A stretch of 64,000 nucleotides of DNA, taken from Allostella sp. ATCC 35155 (GTDB lineage: Bacteria > Pseudomonadota > Alphaproteobacteria > ATCC43930 > Allostellaceae). This document shows, piece after piece, positions 30,207 through 38,585 of the stretch. The translations under genes were made by a program, and so were the position numbers. How positions within the stretch are numbered: position 1 is the first letter of the stretch; the number at the start of each line of letters is the position of its first letter. Under the pieces are notes generated by a model. The model worked only from the letters and a program-made list of their open reading frames with translations, searched no databases and was not told the origin of the DNA. Where the stretch lies: contig AP019701.1 in NCBI GenBank assembly GCA_006738865.1, positions 2,786,001 through 2,850,000 of the forward strand. Reading direction: 5' to 3'.

Positions 30207-31301
30207 ATGCCGGTGAGCGAGATCGACACGCCCGCCCTCGTCATCGAGCTCGACGCCTTCGAGCGCAACATCGCCCGGCTCGCCGAGGTGTCGCAGCGCA
30301 CCGGCGTGCGCCTGCGCCCGCACACCAAGACCCACAAGTCGCCGATCATTGCGCTGAAGCAGATCGAGGCCGGCGCCATCGGGCAATGCTGCCAGAAGGT
30401 CGCCGAGGCCGAGGTGCTGGTGGCGGGCGGCGTGCGCGACGTGCTGGTCAGCAACCAGGTCGTCGGCGACCGCAAGCTGGCCCGGCTGGCGGCGCTCGCG
30501 AAGATGGCCAAGATCGCGCTCTGCGTCGACGCGCCGGAGCACGTCGAGGCGGCCGGCCGCGCCGCGCGCGAGTACGGCGTCGAACTCGGCGCGCTGGTCG
30601 AGATCGACGTCGGCACCCAGCGCTGCGGCGTCGAGCCCGGCGAACCGGCGGTCGCGCTGGCGCAGCAGATCGCGGGGACCCAGGGCCTGCGCTTCGACGG
30701 GCTGCAGGCCTATCACGGCACCGCCCAGCACCTCATGACCTGGGACGAGCGCAAGGCGGCGATCGACCTCGCCATCGCCAAGACCAAGGCGACGGTGGAC
30801 GCGCTGGCCGCGGTCGGCCTCTCCTGCCCCATCGTCGGCGGCGCCGGCACCGGCACCTTCGAGTTCGAGTCCGCGAGCGGGGTCTACAACGAGCTGCAGT
30901 GCGGCTCGTACCTCTTCATGGACACCGACTACGCCCGCATCGGCGGCAAGACCTCCAACCGCTACGACGCCTTCGAGCACAGCCTCTTCGTGCTCGCGAC
31001 CGTGATGTCGGTGCCGACGGCCGATCGCGCGATCTGCGATGCCGGCCTCAAGGCCTACACCATGGAGAAGGGGGCACCCTGGGTGCACGGGCGCGACGAC
31101 CTGGAGGTGACCGGCGTCTCGGACGAGCACGGCAAGGTGCGCACGACCAACGCCAAGACGCCGCTCCGGCTCGGCGACCGGCTGTGGCTCATCCCCGGCC
31201 ATTGCGACCCCACCATCAACCTCCACGACTGGTATGTCGGCGTCCGCAACGGGCGTGTCGAAGCCGTGTGGCCGATCGCCGGCCGCGGCGCCAGCCAGTG
31301 A
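30207..31301 (+). CDS. D-threonine aldolase / D-serine dehydratase-like PLP enzyme
   Basis: 364 residues if started at ATG 30207. TTG 30177 is in frame, has AAAGG seven bases upstream and would add 10 residues. It is an alanine-racemase-fold type III PLP enzyme: EIDTPALVIELDAFERNI opens the barrel, RPHTKTHKSP holds the PLP lysine, and GHCDPTINLHD is the C-terminal metal-binding motif of D-threonine aldolase and D-serine dehydratase. It cleaves or dehydrates a D-3-hydroxyamino acid. It lies divergent from the HyuAB/transporter arm and before the receptor gene of the same importer. Confidence 0.85.
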   Translation: MPVSEIDTPALVIELDAFERNIARLAEVSQRTGVRLRPHTKTHKSPIIALKQIEAGAIGQCCQKVAEAEVLVAGGVRDVLVSNQVVGDRKLARLAALAKMAKIALCVDAPEHVEAAGRAAREYGVELGALVEIDVGTQRCGVEPGEPAVALAQQIAGTQGLRFDGLQAYHGTAQHLMTWDERKAAIDLAIAKTKATVDALAAVGLSCPIVGGAGTGTFEFESASGVYNELQCGSYLFMDTDYARIGGKTSNRYDAFEHSLFVLATVMSVPTADRAICDAGLKAYTMEKGAPWVHGRDDLEVTGVSDEHGKVRTTNAKTPLRLGDRLWLIPGHCDPTINLHDWYVGVRNGRVEAVWPIAGRGASQ

Positions 31302-31350
31302 GGAGTCCCTCCAAGGGGCACGGTCAACCACCAGCGAACAGGAGGCAAGA

Positions 31351-32217
31351 ATGAGCGATCAGATCGACAGCGGGCGGCGCGGGCTCCTGACCGGCGTCGC
31401 CATGGCGGGCGCGGCTGCGGGAGCGGCCGGCCTGCTGGCCGGCGCCGGCTCCATCCGGGAGGCGCACGCCCAGATGCTCGACACCGGCATCAGCGAGGAC
31501 TCGGTCCTGACCAAGATCCGCAAGGCCGGCGTCCTCAAGGCCGGGTATGCGCAGACGGGGCCGTGGTTCTACAAGGATGCCAAGACCGGCACGCTCGGCG
31601 GCATCTACAAGGACTGCGTCGATCGCCTGGCGAACGAGATGCAGATCAAGGTCGAGTGGAGCGAGGTCACCTTCGCCAACGCCACCGTCGGCCTGCGCCG
31701 CGGCGACTTCGACCTTTTCGGCTCGTCGGCGGTCTACACCATGGCCCGCGCGATGACGGTCAACTATGTCGGGCCGCTCTATTCCAAGGGCACGCTCTGC
31801 CTCGCGCACAAGGACAATGCCAGCCGCTTCAAGACCGCGGCCGACTTCAACGATCCGTCGGTCACGATCTCGGTCACGACCGGAGCCAGCGAGGAAGGCC
31901 GCATCGCCAGCCTCTTCCCCAAGGCGAAGGTCATCACCACGACCGGCCAGGTGACGCTGGGCGCCGAGCCCGTGCGCGCCAAGCGGGCGGACCTCTGGAT
32001 CTCGGGCGACAGCGACGTGATCCTGTTCGCCAAGCGCAATGCCAACTGGGCCTATGCGGTCGATCCGGAGAACCCGTTCGACAAGCGGCCCAACACCTGG
32101 ATGATCCGCTACGGCGATACCGAGTGGAAGATGTTCCTCGACTTCTTCGCGACCTTCATGGTGACCAACGGCGAAGTCGAGCGCCTCTTCCAGCACCACA
32201 TGGCGAAGCTGACCTGA
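31351..32217 (+). CDS. Amino-acid ABC transporter substrate-binding protein with Tat-like signal
   Basis: 288 residues from ATG 31351, behind GGAGG. The N-terminus SGRRGLLTGVAMAG is a twin-arginine signal with cleavage likely after AHA (about residue 40). The mature protein is SBP_bac_3: VLKAGYAQTGPWFYKDAKTG, GGIYKDCVDRLANEM and GDFDLFGSSAVYTM. It is the probable receptor for the permeases and ATPase coded on the other strand 1.3-3.4 kb away, as no other subunits lie nearby. A strong hairpin with a pyrimidine tail follows the stop. Confidence 0.9.
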   Translation: MSDQIDSGRRGLLTGVAMAGAAAGAAGLLAGAGSIREAHAQMLDTGISEDSVLTKIRKAGVLKAGYAQTGPWFYKDAKTGTLGGIYKDCVDRLANEMQIKVEWSEVTFANATVGLRRGDFDLFGSSAVYTMARAMTVNYVGPLYSKGTLCLAHKDNASRFKTAADFNDPSVTISVTTGASEEGRIASLFPKAKVITTTGQVTLGAEPVRAKRADLWISGDSDVILFAKRNANWAYAVDPENPFDKRPNTWMIRYGDTEWKMFLDFFATFMVTNGEVERLFQHHMAKLT

Positions 32218-32223
32218 CGACCG

Positions 32224-32275
32224 GCGGCGCGGGGACGCCTGCTCCCCGCGCCGCTTCTTCCTCCTTCTTCCTCCG
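32224..32275 (+). terminator. Stem-loop with pyrimidine-rich tail after binding-protein gene
   Basis: GCGGCGCGGGGA (32224-32235) pairs with TCCCCGCGCCGC (32243-32254), 12 bp with a 7-nt loop, followed by TTCTTCCTCCTTCTTCCTCC. It sits 7 bp past the stop codon and probably terminates part of the transcripts before the amidohydrolase gene. Confidence 0.65.
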
Positions 32276-32290
32276 AGGCACCCGGCGGCC

Positions 32291-33379
32291 ATGATCATCG
32301 ATTGCCACGCCCATGTGTTCCAGCACTGGGACGGTCCCTGCGGGCACCCCTCGACCGAGATCCACCTGAAGTACCTGCAGAAGGTCGTGACCCGGCCTGC
32401 CGCCCGCACCTTCCGTGCCCGCGACGGCCAGGAGATCAAGCCGATCATGCTGTTCCGGCCGGGCGACAACACCTGGGCCGGCCTGACGGACGTCCGCTTC
32501 CGGGTCGGACAGCACGGCCAGCTCGTCTTCACCTGGGAGGGCGAGGACTACTACGTCCAGTACATGCCGGTCGCCATGCAGGACATCGTCTGCCCGCCCG
32601 AGCAGATGATCGCCCAGATGAACGTCGCCGGTGTCGACCATATCGTGCTGCAGGCGGGCGGCGGCTACGGCGCGATGAACGACTACAACGCCTTCGCCCA
32701 GGGCCAGTACCCGACCCGCTTCACCGGCCTGCTCAACATCGACGAGGCGACGGCCCACACGCCCGAGACCCTGGCCGAGGTCGACCGGGCCGTGACGAAG
32801 CTCGGCCTCAAGGGTCTCTACTACGCCCACGAGATGTCGCGGCACGGCTATGCGCGCAACGTCGACCATCCCGACTTCCGCCCCTTCTGGGACAAGATCG
32901 CGGGCTATCGCCTGCCCGTCTTCATCGAATTGTCGGGCACCCCGAACTACGACCGGGCGAGCTACATCGCCAACCTCGCCGCCCTTGACCGCGTCATCGC
33001 CGCCTATCCGGACCTGCGCTGGCTGCTCGTCATGGGCCCCCCGGTCGGCCATTTCGCCCAGACCGGCGCCTGGGACTTCCCGGCCGAGGTGGAACGCACC
33101 TATGCCCGCGACAATGTCCTGGTCGAGGTCATGTTCCCGATCAGCTGGGGCGGAGTCTGGGACTATCCCTATCCCGAGGCGCAGGCCCTGATCCGCGGCA
33201 TGCGCGACCGCTGGGGCGCGAACAAGCTCGTCTGGGGCTCCGACATGCCGAACGTCGAGCGCTTCTGCACCTACAAGCAATCGCTCGACTATGTCCGCCG
33301 CTACTGCGAGTTCCTGACCGCCGCCGAGAAGGACCGCATCCTCGGCGACAACGTGGCGGAGATGCTCGGCCTCCGGTAG
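32291..33379 (+). CDS. Amidohydrolase 2 family (ACMSD-like) metal enzyme
   Basis: 362 residues. The N-terminal DCHAHVF supplies the HxH metal ligands, and WGSDMPNVE near the C-terminus carries the catalytic aspartate. The family includes decarboxylases (aminocarboxymuconate-semialdehyde, gamma-resorcylate) and hydrolases of cyclic compounds. No glutamate bridge typical of dihydroorotases is evident. It follows the ABC receptor after a hairpin and precedes a racemase-fold protein and an EamA transporter, so it may act on a product of the HyuAB or PLP-enzyme step. The reaction cannot be fixed. Confidence 0.85.
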   Translation: MIIDCHAHVFQHWDGPCGHPSTEIHLKYLQKVVTRPAARTFRARDGQEIKPIMLFRPGDNTWAGLTDVRFRVGQHGQLVFTWEGEDYYVQYMPVAMQDIVCPPEQMIAQMNVAGVDHIVLQAGGGYGAMNDYNAFAQGQYPTRFTGLLNIDEATAHTPETLAEVDRAVTKLGLKGLYYAHEMSRHGYARNVDHPDFRPFWDKIAGYRLPVFIELSGTPNYDRASYIANLAALDRVIAAYPDLRWLLVMGPPVGHFAQTGAWDFPAEVERTYARDNVLVEVMFPISWGGVWDYPYPEAQALIRGMRDRWGANKLVWGSDMPNVERFCTYKQSLDYVRRYCEFLTAAEKDRILGDNVAEMLGLR

Positions 33380-33435
33380 GCTCGGCCGCCCGTCTCCACC
33401 CGCGGCCGCCCCCACCAGCCCCGAGGTTCCGTCCC

Positions 33436-34101
33436 ATGGCGAAGCAGCTCGCCTTCGTGCACACCGTGCCCGGCCTCGTGCCGACCTTCGCCGACCTCGC
33501 GCGCGAGCGCCTGCCGGGCTGGGAGACCTTCAACATCGTGGACGAGAGCCTGCTGCGGAACACCATCCGCAGCGGCCGCCTGACCGAGGCGACGATGCGG
33601 CGCGTCGCGGGCCATGTCTGGTCGGCGGTCGATGCCGGCGCCGATGCGGTCCTCGTCACCTGCTCGTCGATCGGCCCGGCCGTCGACGCCACGCGCCCGC
33701 TCTGCCCGGTGCCGCTCTTCCGCATCGACGAGGCGATGGCCGACCGTGCGGTGGCCACGGGCGCGCGGATCGGCGTTCTTGCCACCCTCTCCTCGACCTT
33801 GGAACCGACGCGCGACCTCGTCGTCCGCCGGGCGGCGCTCGCCGGGCGCACGGTCGAGATCCGCGACGATGTCTGCCAGGGCGCCTTCGAGGCGTTGCAG
33901 CGCGGCGACCGCGACGCGCACGATGCCGCGGTCGGGGCTGCGCTGGTGCGCATGCTGCCGGACGTGGACGTGGTCGTCCTGGCGCAGGCATCGATGGCAC
34001 GCGCGGTGGAGGCCCTTCCGGCCGGAACCGTCACCGTGCCGGTGCTGACCAGCCCCGGCACTGCCATGGAACGGCTCGCCGCCGAACTGTCCCGCGCCTG
34101 A
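33436..34101 (+). CDS. Asp/Glu racemase superfamily protein lacking second catalytic Cys
   Basis: 221 residues. Cys76 in VTCSSIGP matches the first catalytic cysteine of Asp/Glu/hydantoin racemases. The region where the second cysteine is expected reads VVVLAQASMAR and has none. Two-base racemisation therefore looks unlikely; arylmalonate decarboxylase-type or isomerase chemistry by a one-cysteine member is possible. It lies between the amidohydrolase and an EamA transporter in one direction. Confidence 0.75.
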   Translation: MAKQLAFVHTVPGLVPTFADLARERLPGWETFNIVDESLLRNTIRSGRLTEATMRRVAGHVWSAVDAGADAVLVTCSSIGPAVDATRPLCPVPLFRIDEAMADRAVATGARIGVLATLSSTLEPTRDLVVRRAALAGRTVEIRDDVCQGAFEALQRGDRDAHDAAVGAALVRMLPDVDVVVLAQASMARAVEALPAGTVTVPVLTSPGTAMERLAAELSRA

Positions 34102-34112
34102 GCCGCCGGCCG

Positions 34113-35030
34113 ATGGCCGCGCCCGGCCCGACGTCGCGGGCCACCGTCCCGCTCGTCGCCTACGCCCTGCTTTCGGTGGTGTGGCTGAGCTGGGGCCTCA
34201 GCTACCCGGTCATGCGCATCGCGCTCGACCATATCGACCCGTGGGGCAGCCGCTGCGTCGTCATGACCCTCGCCGGCCTGTTCCTGCTCGGCCAGGCGCG
34301 CCTCTTCGGCCAGTCGCTGCGGGTGCCGCGCGACCATTGGCGGGACCTGACGATCACCGCCATCGTCAACATGTCGGTCTTCCAGATCGGCATGACCTAC
34401 GGCGTGCTGCTGCTGAGCCCCGGCCGGACGGCGCTGCTCATCTATACGATGCCGATCTGGACCGCGATCTTCGCCACCCTGATGCTGAAGGAACGGCCGG
34501 CGCCGCGCCACCTCGCCGCCCTCGGCCTCGGCCTCCTCGGCATCGTCGTCCTGATGAGCCAGGACCTGTCGCAGCTCGCCGACGCGCCGGCCGGCGCCGC
34601 GCTGACCCTGATGGCCGCCCTCGCCTTCGGCCTCGGCACCATCCTCCTGAAGCGCCGCATCTGGCGGGTGGATGTCGGCGTGCTCGCCGGCTGGCAGCTT
34701 CTGGTCGGCGTCGTCCCGCTGACCGTCATCTGGCTGCTGACGGACTATTCCACCGACTGGCGGGCGGTCCCGCTCGAAGGCTGGCTCGCCGTCGCCTTCC
34801 TCGCGTTCATCTCCAACGCCGCGGCCTATCTCGCCTGGTTCCGGGTCGTCGCCGCCCTGCCTGCGACCGTCTCGGGGATCGGCACGCTCGCCGTGCCGGT
34901 GATCGGCCTCGGCAGCAGCGCCGTGGTGGTCGGCGAGGCCGTCGGCGCCCACGAACTGGCGGCGCTCGCCTGCATCGGCTCGGCCCTGGTCATCACCCTG
35001 ATGCCGCGGCGGCGGCAGCGCCAAAGCTGA
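34113..35030 (+). CDS. EamA/DMT family transporter
   Basis: 305 residues with about ten hydrophobic segments in two EamA repeats (roughly 15-145 and 155-300). The first repeat carries SYPVMRIALDHIDPW and the short segment MLKERPAPRHLAALGLGLLGIV. Such proteins usually export metabolites or amino acids across the inner membrane. It ends the group that begins with the amidohydrolase. Cargo unknown. Confidence 0.9.
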   Translation: MAAPGPTSRATVPLVAYALLSVVWLSWGLSYPVMRIALDHIDPWGSRCVVMTLAGLFLLGQARLFGQSLRVPRDHWRDLTITAIVNMSVFQIGMTYGVLLLSPGRTALLIYTMPIWTAIFATLMLKERPAPRHLAALGLGLLGIVVLMSQDLSQLADAPAGAALTLMAALAFGLGTILLKRRIWRVDVGVLAGWQLLVGVVPLTVIWLLTDYSTDWRAVPLEGWLAVAFLAFISNAAAYLAWFRVVAALPATVSGIGTLAVPVIGLGSSAVVVGEAVGAHELAALACIGSALVITLMPRRRQRQS

Positions 35031-35090
35031 TATATCCGGGGTCTTCCCTACGGCCGATCGAGAGATTAGGCTTGCGCCCAAGAACCAGTG

Positions 35091-35112
35091 GCGCTGCGAT
35101 GACAGCGCTAAC
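35091..35112. promoter_or_regulatory. Inverted repeat and GCGCTAACTT box before the dioxygenase operon
   Basis: GCGCTG and CAGCGC arms flank CGATGA in the 100-bp gap before the first dioxygenase gene. The right arm runs into GCGCTAACTT, one base off the reverse complement of the ATGTTAGCGC box at 10547. It may be an operator or a 5' UTR stem. Confidence 0.25.
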
Positions 35113-35130
35113 TTCCGGAGCGAAGCGCGA

Positions 35131-36006
35131 ATGTCCCACATCGCCGAGCGGCCGACGCCGCACCCCAAGTCGCTGACTCCCGCGCAGGTCGCCGCCTACC
35201 GGCGCGACGGCTACCTCTTCCCGCTTCCCGTGATGAGCGCGGAGGATGCGGCGGTATTGCGCCATCGCCTCGAGACCTTCGAGGCGCAGGAAGCAAGGCC
35301 CCTGCGCGGCGCGCTGCGGCACAAGTCGCACCTGCTGTTCCCGTGGCTGTGGGAACTCGTCCACCATCCGCGCATTCTCGACGCGGTCGAGGATCTGCTC
35401 GGTCCCAACCTGCTGTGCTGGTCCTCCTCCTTCTTCATCAAGGAGGCGCAGGATCCGCATTTCGTCTCCTGGCACCAGGACTCGACCTACTGGGGACTGT
35501 CCGAGCCGGAGATCATCACGGCCTGGGTCGCCTTCAGCCCGAGCACGATCGCGTCCGGTGCGATGAAGGTGATCCCCGGCAGCCATGGCGAGCAGGTCGC
35601 CCACAGCGACACCTACGACGAGAAGAACCTGCTGACCCGCGGGCAGGAGATCGCGGTCGAGGTCGACCAGGCGAAGGCCGTCGCCATGCCGCTCGAACCC
35701 GGCCAGATGTCGCTCCACCATGTCCGCATCTTCCATGGCTCGGAACCGAACCGGTCGGATGACCGCCGCATCGGCTTCGCCATCCGCTACATCCCGACCC
35801 ACATCCGCCAGGTGATCGGGCCGAAGGACGGCGCGGTGCTGGTCCGCGGAGTCGACAACTTCCACAATTTCGAGCCCGAGCCGGCCCCTGACGCCGAGCT
35901 GTCGCCGGCGGCGCTGGCCGCCCACAAGGCCGCGGCCGACCGTCAGGCGGCGATCCTCTATGCCGGCACCCAGACGACGAGCTTCGAGAACGTCGTCCGC
36001 CGCTGA
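35131..36006 (+). CDS. Phytanoyl-CoA dioxygenase family protein 1
   Basis: 291 residues of the Fe(II)/2-oxoglutarate PhyH fold. The facial triad is visible as HxD in SWHQDSTYW and the distal His in HHVRIFHGSEPN; the Arg of RRIGFAIRY would bind 2-oxoglutarate. Bacterial PhyH proteins hydroxylate or demethylate small molecules such as ectoine or phosphonates, not only phytanoyl-CoA. The next gene is a paralog with the same motifs. Both precede a TRAP transporter, so hydroxylation of an imported acid is plausible. Confidence 0.88.
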   Translation: MSHIAERPTPHPKSLTPAQVAAYRRDGYLFPLPVMSAEDAAVLRHRLETFEAQEARPLRGALRHKSHLLFPWLWELVHHPRILDAVEDLLGPNLLCWSSSFFIKEAQDPHFVSWHQDSTYWGLSEPEIITAWVAFSPSTIASGAMKVIPGSHGEQVAHSDTYDEKNLLTRGQEIAVEVDQAKAVAMPLEPGQMSLHHVRIFHGSEPNRSDDRRIGFAIRYIPTHIRQVIGPKDGAVLVRGVDNFHNFEPEPAPDAELSPAALAAHKAAADRQAAILYAGTQTTSFENVVRR

Positions 36007-36042
36007 CGCCCGCACCACCCGCCCCTGCTCCGGGAAACCGCC

Positions 36043-36894
36043 ATGACCAAACGACTGTCCCCCGAGGAAGTCGCGCAGTACGAGCGCGAAGGCTTCCTCT
36101 CCCCGCTCCCCGTCTTCTCCGAGACGGAGATGGCCGGATATCGCCGGCGCCTCGATGCGCTGGAGCAGCGCGAGGGCGGCAAGCTCTCGCGCCAGACCAA
36201 CATGAAGCCGCATCTGCTGGTGCCGTGGCTCAACGACCTGATCCGGCATCCGGCCGTGCTCGATCCCATCGAGGACATCCTCGGCCCCGACCTCCTGTGC
36301 TGGGGCGCCGGCTTCTTCACCAAGCGCGGCGGCGACGGCACGTTCGTCTCCTGGCACCAGGACGCGACCTATTGGGGCCTCTCCGAGTCCAGCGTGATCA
36401 CGGCCTGGATCGCCTTCTCGCCGTCGGTGCCGGAGAACGGCTGCATGCGGGTCGTCCCCGGCACGCATGCCGCCGACCAGTTGCCCCACGCCGACACCTT
36501 CGCGAGCGACAACCTCCTGAGCCGCGGCCAGGAGATCGCCGTCGAGGTGGACGAGGCGCAGGCGGTCGACATCGCGCTGCAGCCGGGGGAGATGTCGCTG
36601 CATCATGTGAAGATCGTGCACGGCTCGGAACGGAACATGAGCGACGGCCCGCGCATCGGCTTCGCCGTCCGCTACGTTCCGACGCGCATCCGCCAGCTCT
36701 CGGGCATCCGCGACAGCGCGACGCTCGTCCGCGGCACCGACCGCTACGGCAATTTCGACCCGGAACCGACCCCCGCGGCGGAGTTCCACCCCGACGCGGT
36801 CGCCTTCCATGCCGCCATGATCGAGAAGCAGGTCGAGATCCTGTATGCGGGGGCCGACCAGCGGCCGGCCTTCGCCAAAGCCGCCGGCATGTAA
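36043..36894 (+). CDS. Phytanoyl-CoA dioxygenase family protein 2
   Basis: 283 residues, a tandem paralog of the preceding gene. Metal ligands are in SWHQDATYW and HHVKIVHGSERN; the 2-oxoglutarate Arg is in RIGFAVRYVP. Both copies keep full catalytic motifs, so they may hydroxylate successive positions, or two related substrates, or form a heteromer. The gap to the TRAP receptor start is 50 bp and contains GGGAGGGA. Confidence 0.88.
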   Translation: MTKRLSPEEVAQYEREGFLSPLPVFSETEMAGYRRRLDALEQREGGKLSRQTNMKPHLLVPWLNDLIRHPAVLDPIEDILGPDLLCWGAGFFTKRGGDGTFVSWHQDATYWGLSESSVITAWIAFSPSVPENGCMRVVPGTHAADQLPHADTFASDNLLSRGQEIAVEVDEAQAVDIALQPGEMSLHHVKIVHGSERNMSDGPRIGFAVRYVPTRIRQLSGIRDSATLVRGTDRYGNFDPEPTPAAEFHPDAVAFHAAMIEKQVEILYAGADQRPAFAKAAGM

Positions 36895-36944
36895 GCCGGG
36901 CGGCGCTCCGCTCGCGACGCCATCACTCCTGGGAGGGAATCTAC

Positions 36945-37976
36945 ATGCTTACGAGACGCAATTTCGGCGCCCTGGCGGGCGCCGCCGCCGTATCGACTGC
37001 CGCCGCTTCGACGCCTGCCCGCGCGCAGGCGGCGACGAAGTGGAAGATGCAGTCGATGTGGCAGGCCGGCACGATCAACCAGAAGGTCTTCGCCGACTAC
37101 TGCGCCAACGTGAAGGCGATGTCGAACAACCGGCTCGACATCGAGCCGCTCGCCGTCGGCACGATCGTCGGCTACACCGAGACCATCGACGCGATGCAGA
37201 ACGGCATCCTCGACTCGCATCAGTCGGGCGGCGCCTACTTCTCGGGCAAGGAGCCGGCGCTGGCGCTGCTCGGCGACCTGACCGGTGGGTATGACAATCC
37301 CTACCAGATGCAGATGTGGTTCGAGTATGGCGGCGGCATCGACCTGGCGCGCGAGATCTACAAGAAGTTCGGCATCCACTATGTCGGGCCGCTGTGGTGG
37401 GGCGTCGAATCCGTGCCGGCGAAGAAGCCGCTTCGCACCCTGGCCGACTTCAAGGGCGTCAAGATGCGCGTGCCCGAGGGCCTGGGCGCCGAGGTCTGGC
37501 GGCGGGCCGGCGTCGGCGTCGTGACCCTGCCGGGCAGCGAGGTCTATACCGCGCTCGAGCGCGGGGTGATCGAGGCGACCGACTGGGGCACGCTCGGCAT
37601 GAATCAGGATCTGGGCTACCACAAGATCGCCTCGTATCCGCTCTATCCCGGCTTCCATTCCATGCCGTCGGCCGAAGTCGCCGTCGCCATGCCGAAGTGG
37701 AACGCGCTGTCGAAGGATCTCCAGCTCATCGTGGAAGTGGCGACCCGCGACTTCGCGCGGGACATGATCCAGCGCGTCGCCATGGAAGACTACAAGGCCG
37801 CCTCGGCCGCCAAGGCCCAGGGCGTCGAAATCGTCGACTGGTCTGCCGAGGAGCGCAAGAAGTTCCGCAACCTGGCGATCGGGGCCTGGACGGACTGGGC
37901 GAAGAAGAGCCCGATGGCCAAGCGGGTTCTGGATAGCCAGACCACCTTCCTGAGGCAGCTGCAGCTCATCGACTGA
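36945..37976 (+). CDS. TRAP transporter solute-binding protein, DctP family
   Basis: 343 residues with a Tat signal (LTRRNFGALAGAA; cleavage likely after ARA near residue 27). The mature part shows KWKMQSMWQAGTINQKVF at the start, LRTLADFKGVKMRVPEGLGAEVW and a C-terminal helical segment, as in the DctP/FcbT1/mannitol-binding group that dimerises or binds keto-acids and lactate-like ligands. It is the periplasmic receptor for the DctQ and DctM membrane proteins that follow. A terminator-like hairpin lies between receptor and membrane genes. Confidence 0.92.
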   Translation: MLTRRNFGALAGAAAVSTAAASTPARAQAATKWKMQSMWQAGTINQKVFADYCANVKAMSNNRLDIEPLAVGTIVGYTETIDAMQNGILDSHQSGGAYFSGKEPALALLGDLTGGYDNPYQMQMWFEYGGGIDLAREIYKKFGIHYVGPLWWGVESVPAKKPLRTLADFKGVKMRVPEGLGAEVWRRAGVGVVTLPGSEVYTALERGVIEATDWGTLGMNQDLGYHKIASYPLYPGFHSMPSAEVAVAMPKWNALSKDLQLIVEVATRDFARDMIQRVAMEDYKAASAAKAQGVEIVDWSAEERKKFRNLAIGAWTDWAKKSPMAKRVLDSQTTFLRQLQLID

Positions 37977-38015
37977 GCTGCGCCCCGGACGGACACGTCG
38001 GGCAGAAACGGAACA

Positions 38016-38049
38016 GGGGCGGACGGTGATGAGCCGTCCGCCCCCTATT
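38016..38049 (+). terminator. Attenuating stem-loop between TRAP receptor and DctQ
   Basis: GGGGCGGACGG (38016-38026) and CCGTCCGCCCC (38034-38044) form a perfect 11-bp stem with a 7-nt loop, followed by CTATTTT. It lies 39 bp after the receptor stop and would reduce read-through into the membrane-subunit genes. Confidence 0.7.
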
Positions 38050-38065
38050 TTGCGCTGAGGCAGGG

Positions 38066-38581
38066 ATGACGGATCAGGACAGGACGGCCGCATGGCGAAG
38101 CGACCCGATCGGGCGCTTCGCCATGATCTTCAACCTGAGGCTGAGCTGGCTGTACGGTCTTGCCGTGGTCTTCACCGCCTACGAGGTGGTGATGCGCTAC
38201 GGCCTGTCCAGCCCGACGATCTGGGTCCATGACATCACGATCGCGCTCTGCGCCACGGCCTTCGTCTTCGCCGGCGCCTACGCGATGGTGAACGATCAGC
38301 ACATCCGCATCACCAGCGTCTATGACAGTTTCGGCCCGCGCACGCGTGCCGTTCTCGACGTCCTGCACGCCGCCCTGACGCTCGCGTTCGTCGCCGGCCT
38401 GACCTACGCGGCCATAATCCAGGCGGAACGCTCGCTGGCCCTGATGGAGACCAGCGGACGCGCCTGGGACGTGCCAATTCCGGCCTTCCTCAAGACCGTG
38501 CTCGCAGTCGGCGCGGTGATGATGGCGGTCCTCGCAGCCGATCGCCTCGTACGGGCGGTACGTCGCCTCCGCCGGAGCTGA
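38066..38581 (+). CDS. TRAP transporter small permease, DctQ family
   Basis: 171 residues with four membrane helices, as expected of DctQ. The family-typical pair of segments is MRYGLSSPTIWVHDI and YAMVNDQHIRITSVYDSF. It forms the membrane complex with DctM, 4 bp downstream. Confidence 0.92.
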   Translation: MTDQDRTAAWRSDPIGRFAMIFNLRLSWLYGLAVVFTAYEVVMRYGLSSPTIWVHDITIALCATAFVFAGAYAMVNDQHIRITSVYDSFGPRTRAVLDVLHAALTLAFVAGLTYAAIIQAERSLALMETSGRAWDVPIPAFLKTVLAVGAVMMAVLAADRLVRAVRRLRRS

Positions 38582-38585
38582 CCCG

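Noticed and set aside
29298-31301. 667-codon start for the D-threonine-aldolase-like protein
   Set aside because: The first 300 codons are antisense to the ABC ATPase. The family N-terminus begins near ATG 30207 or TTG 30177.
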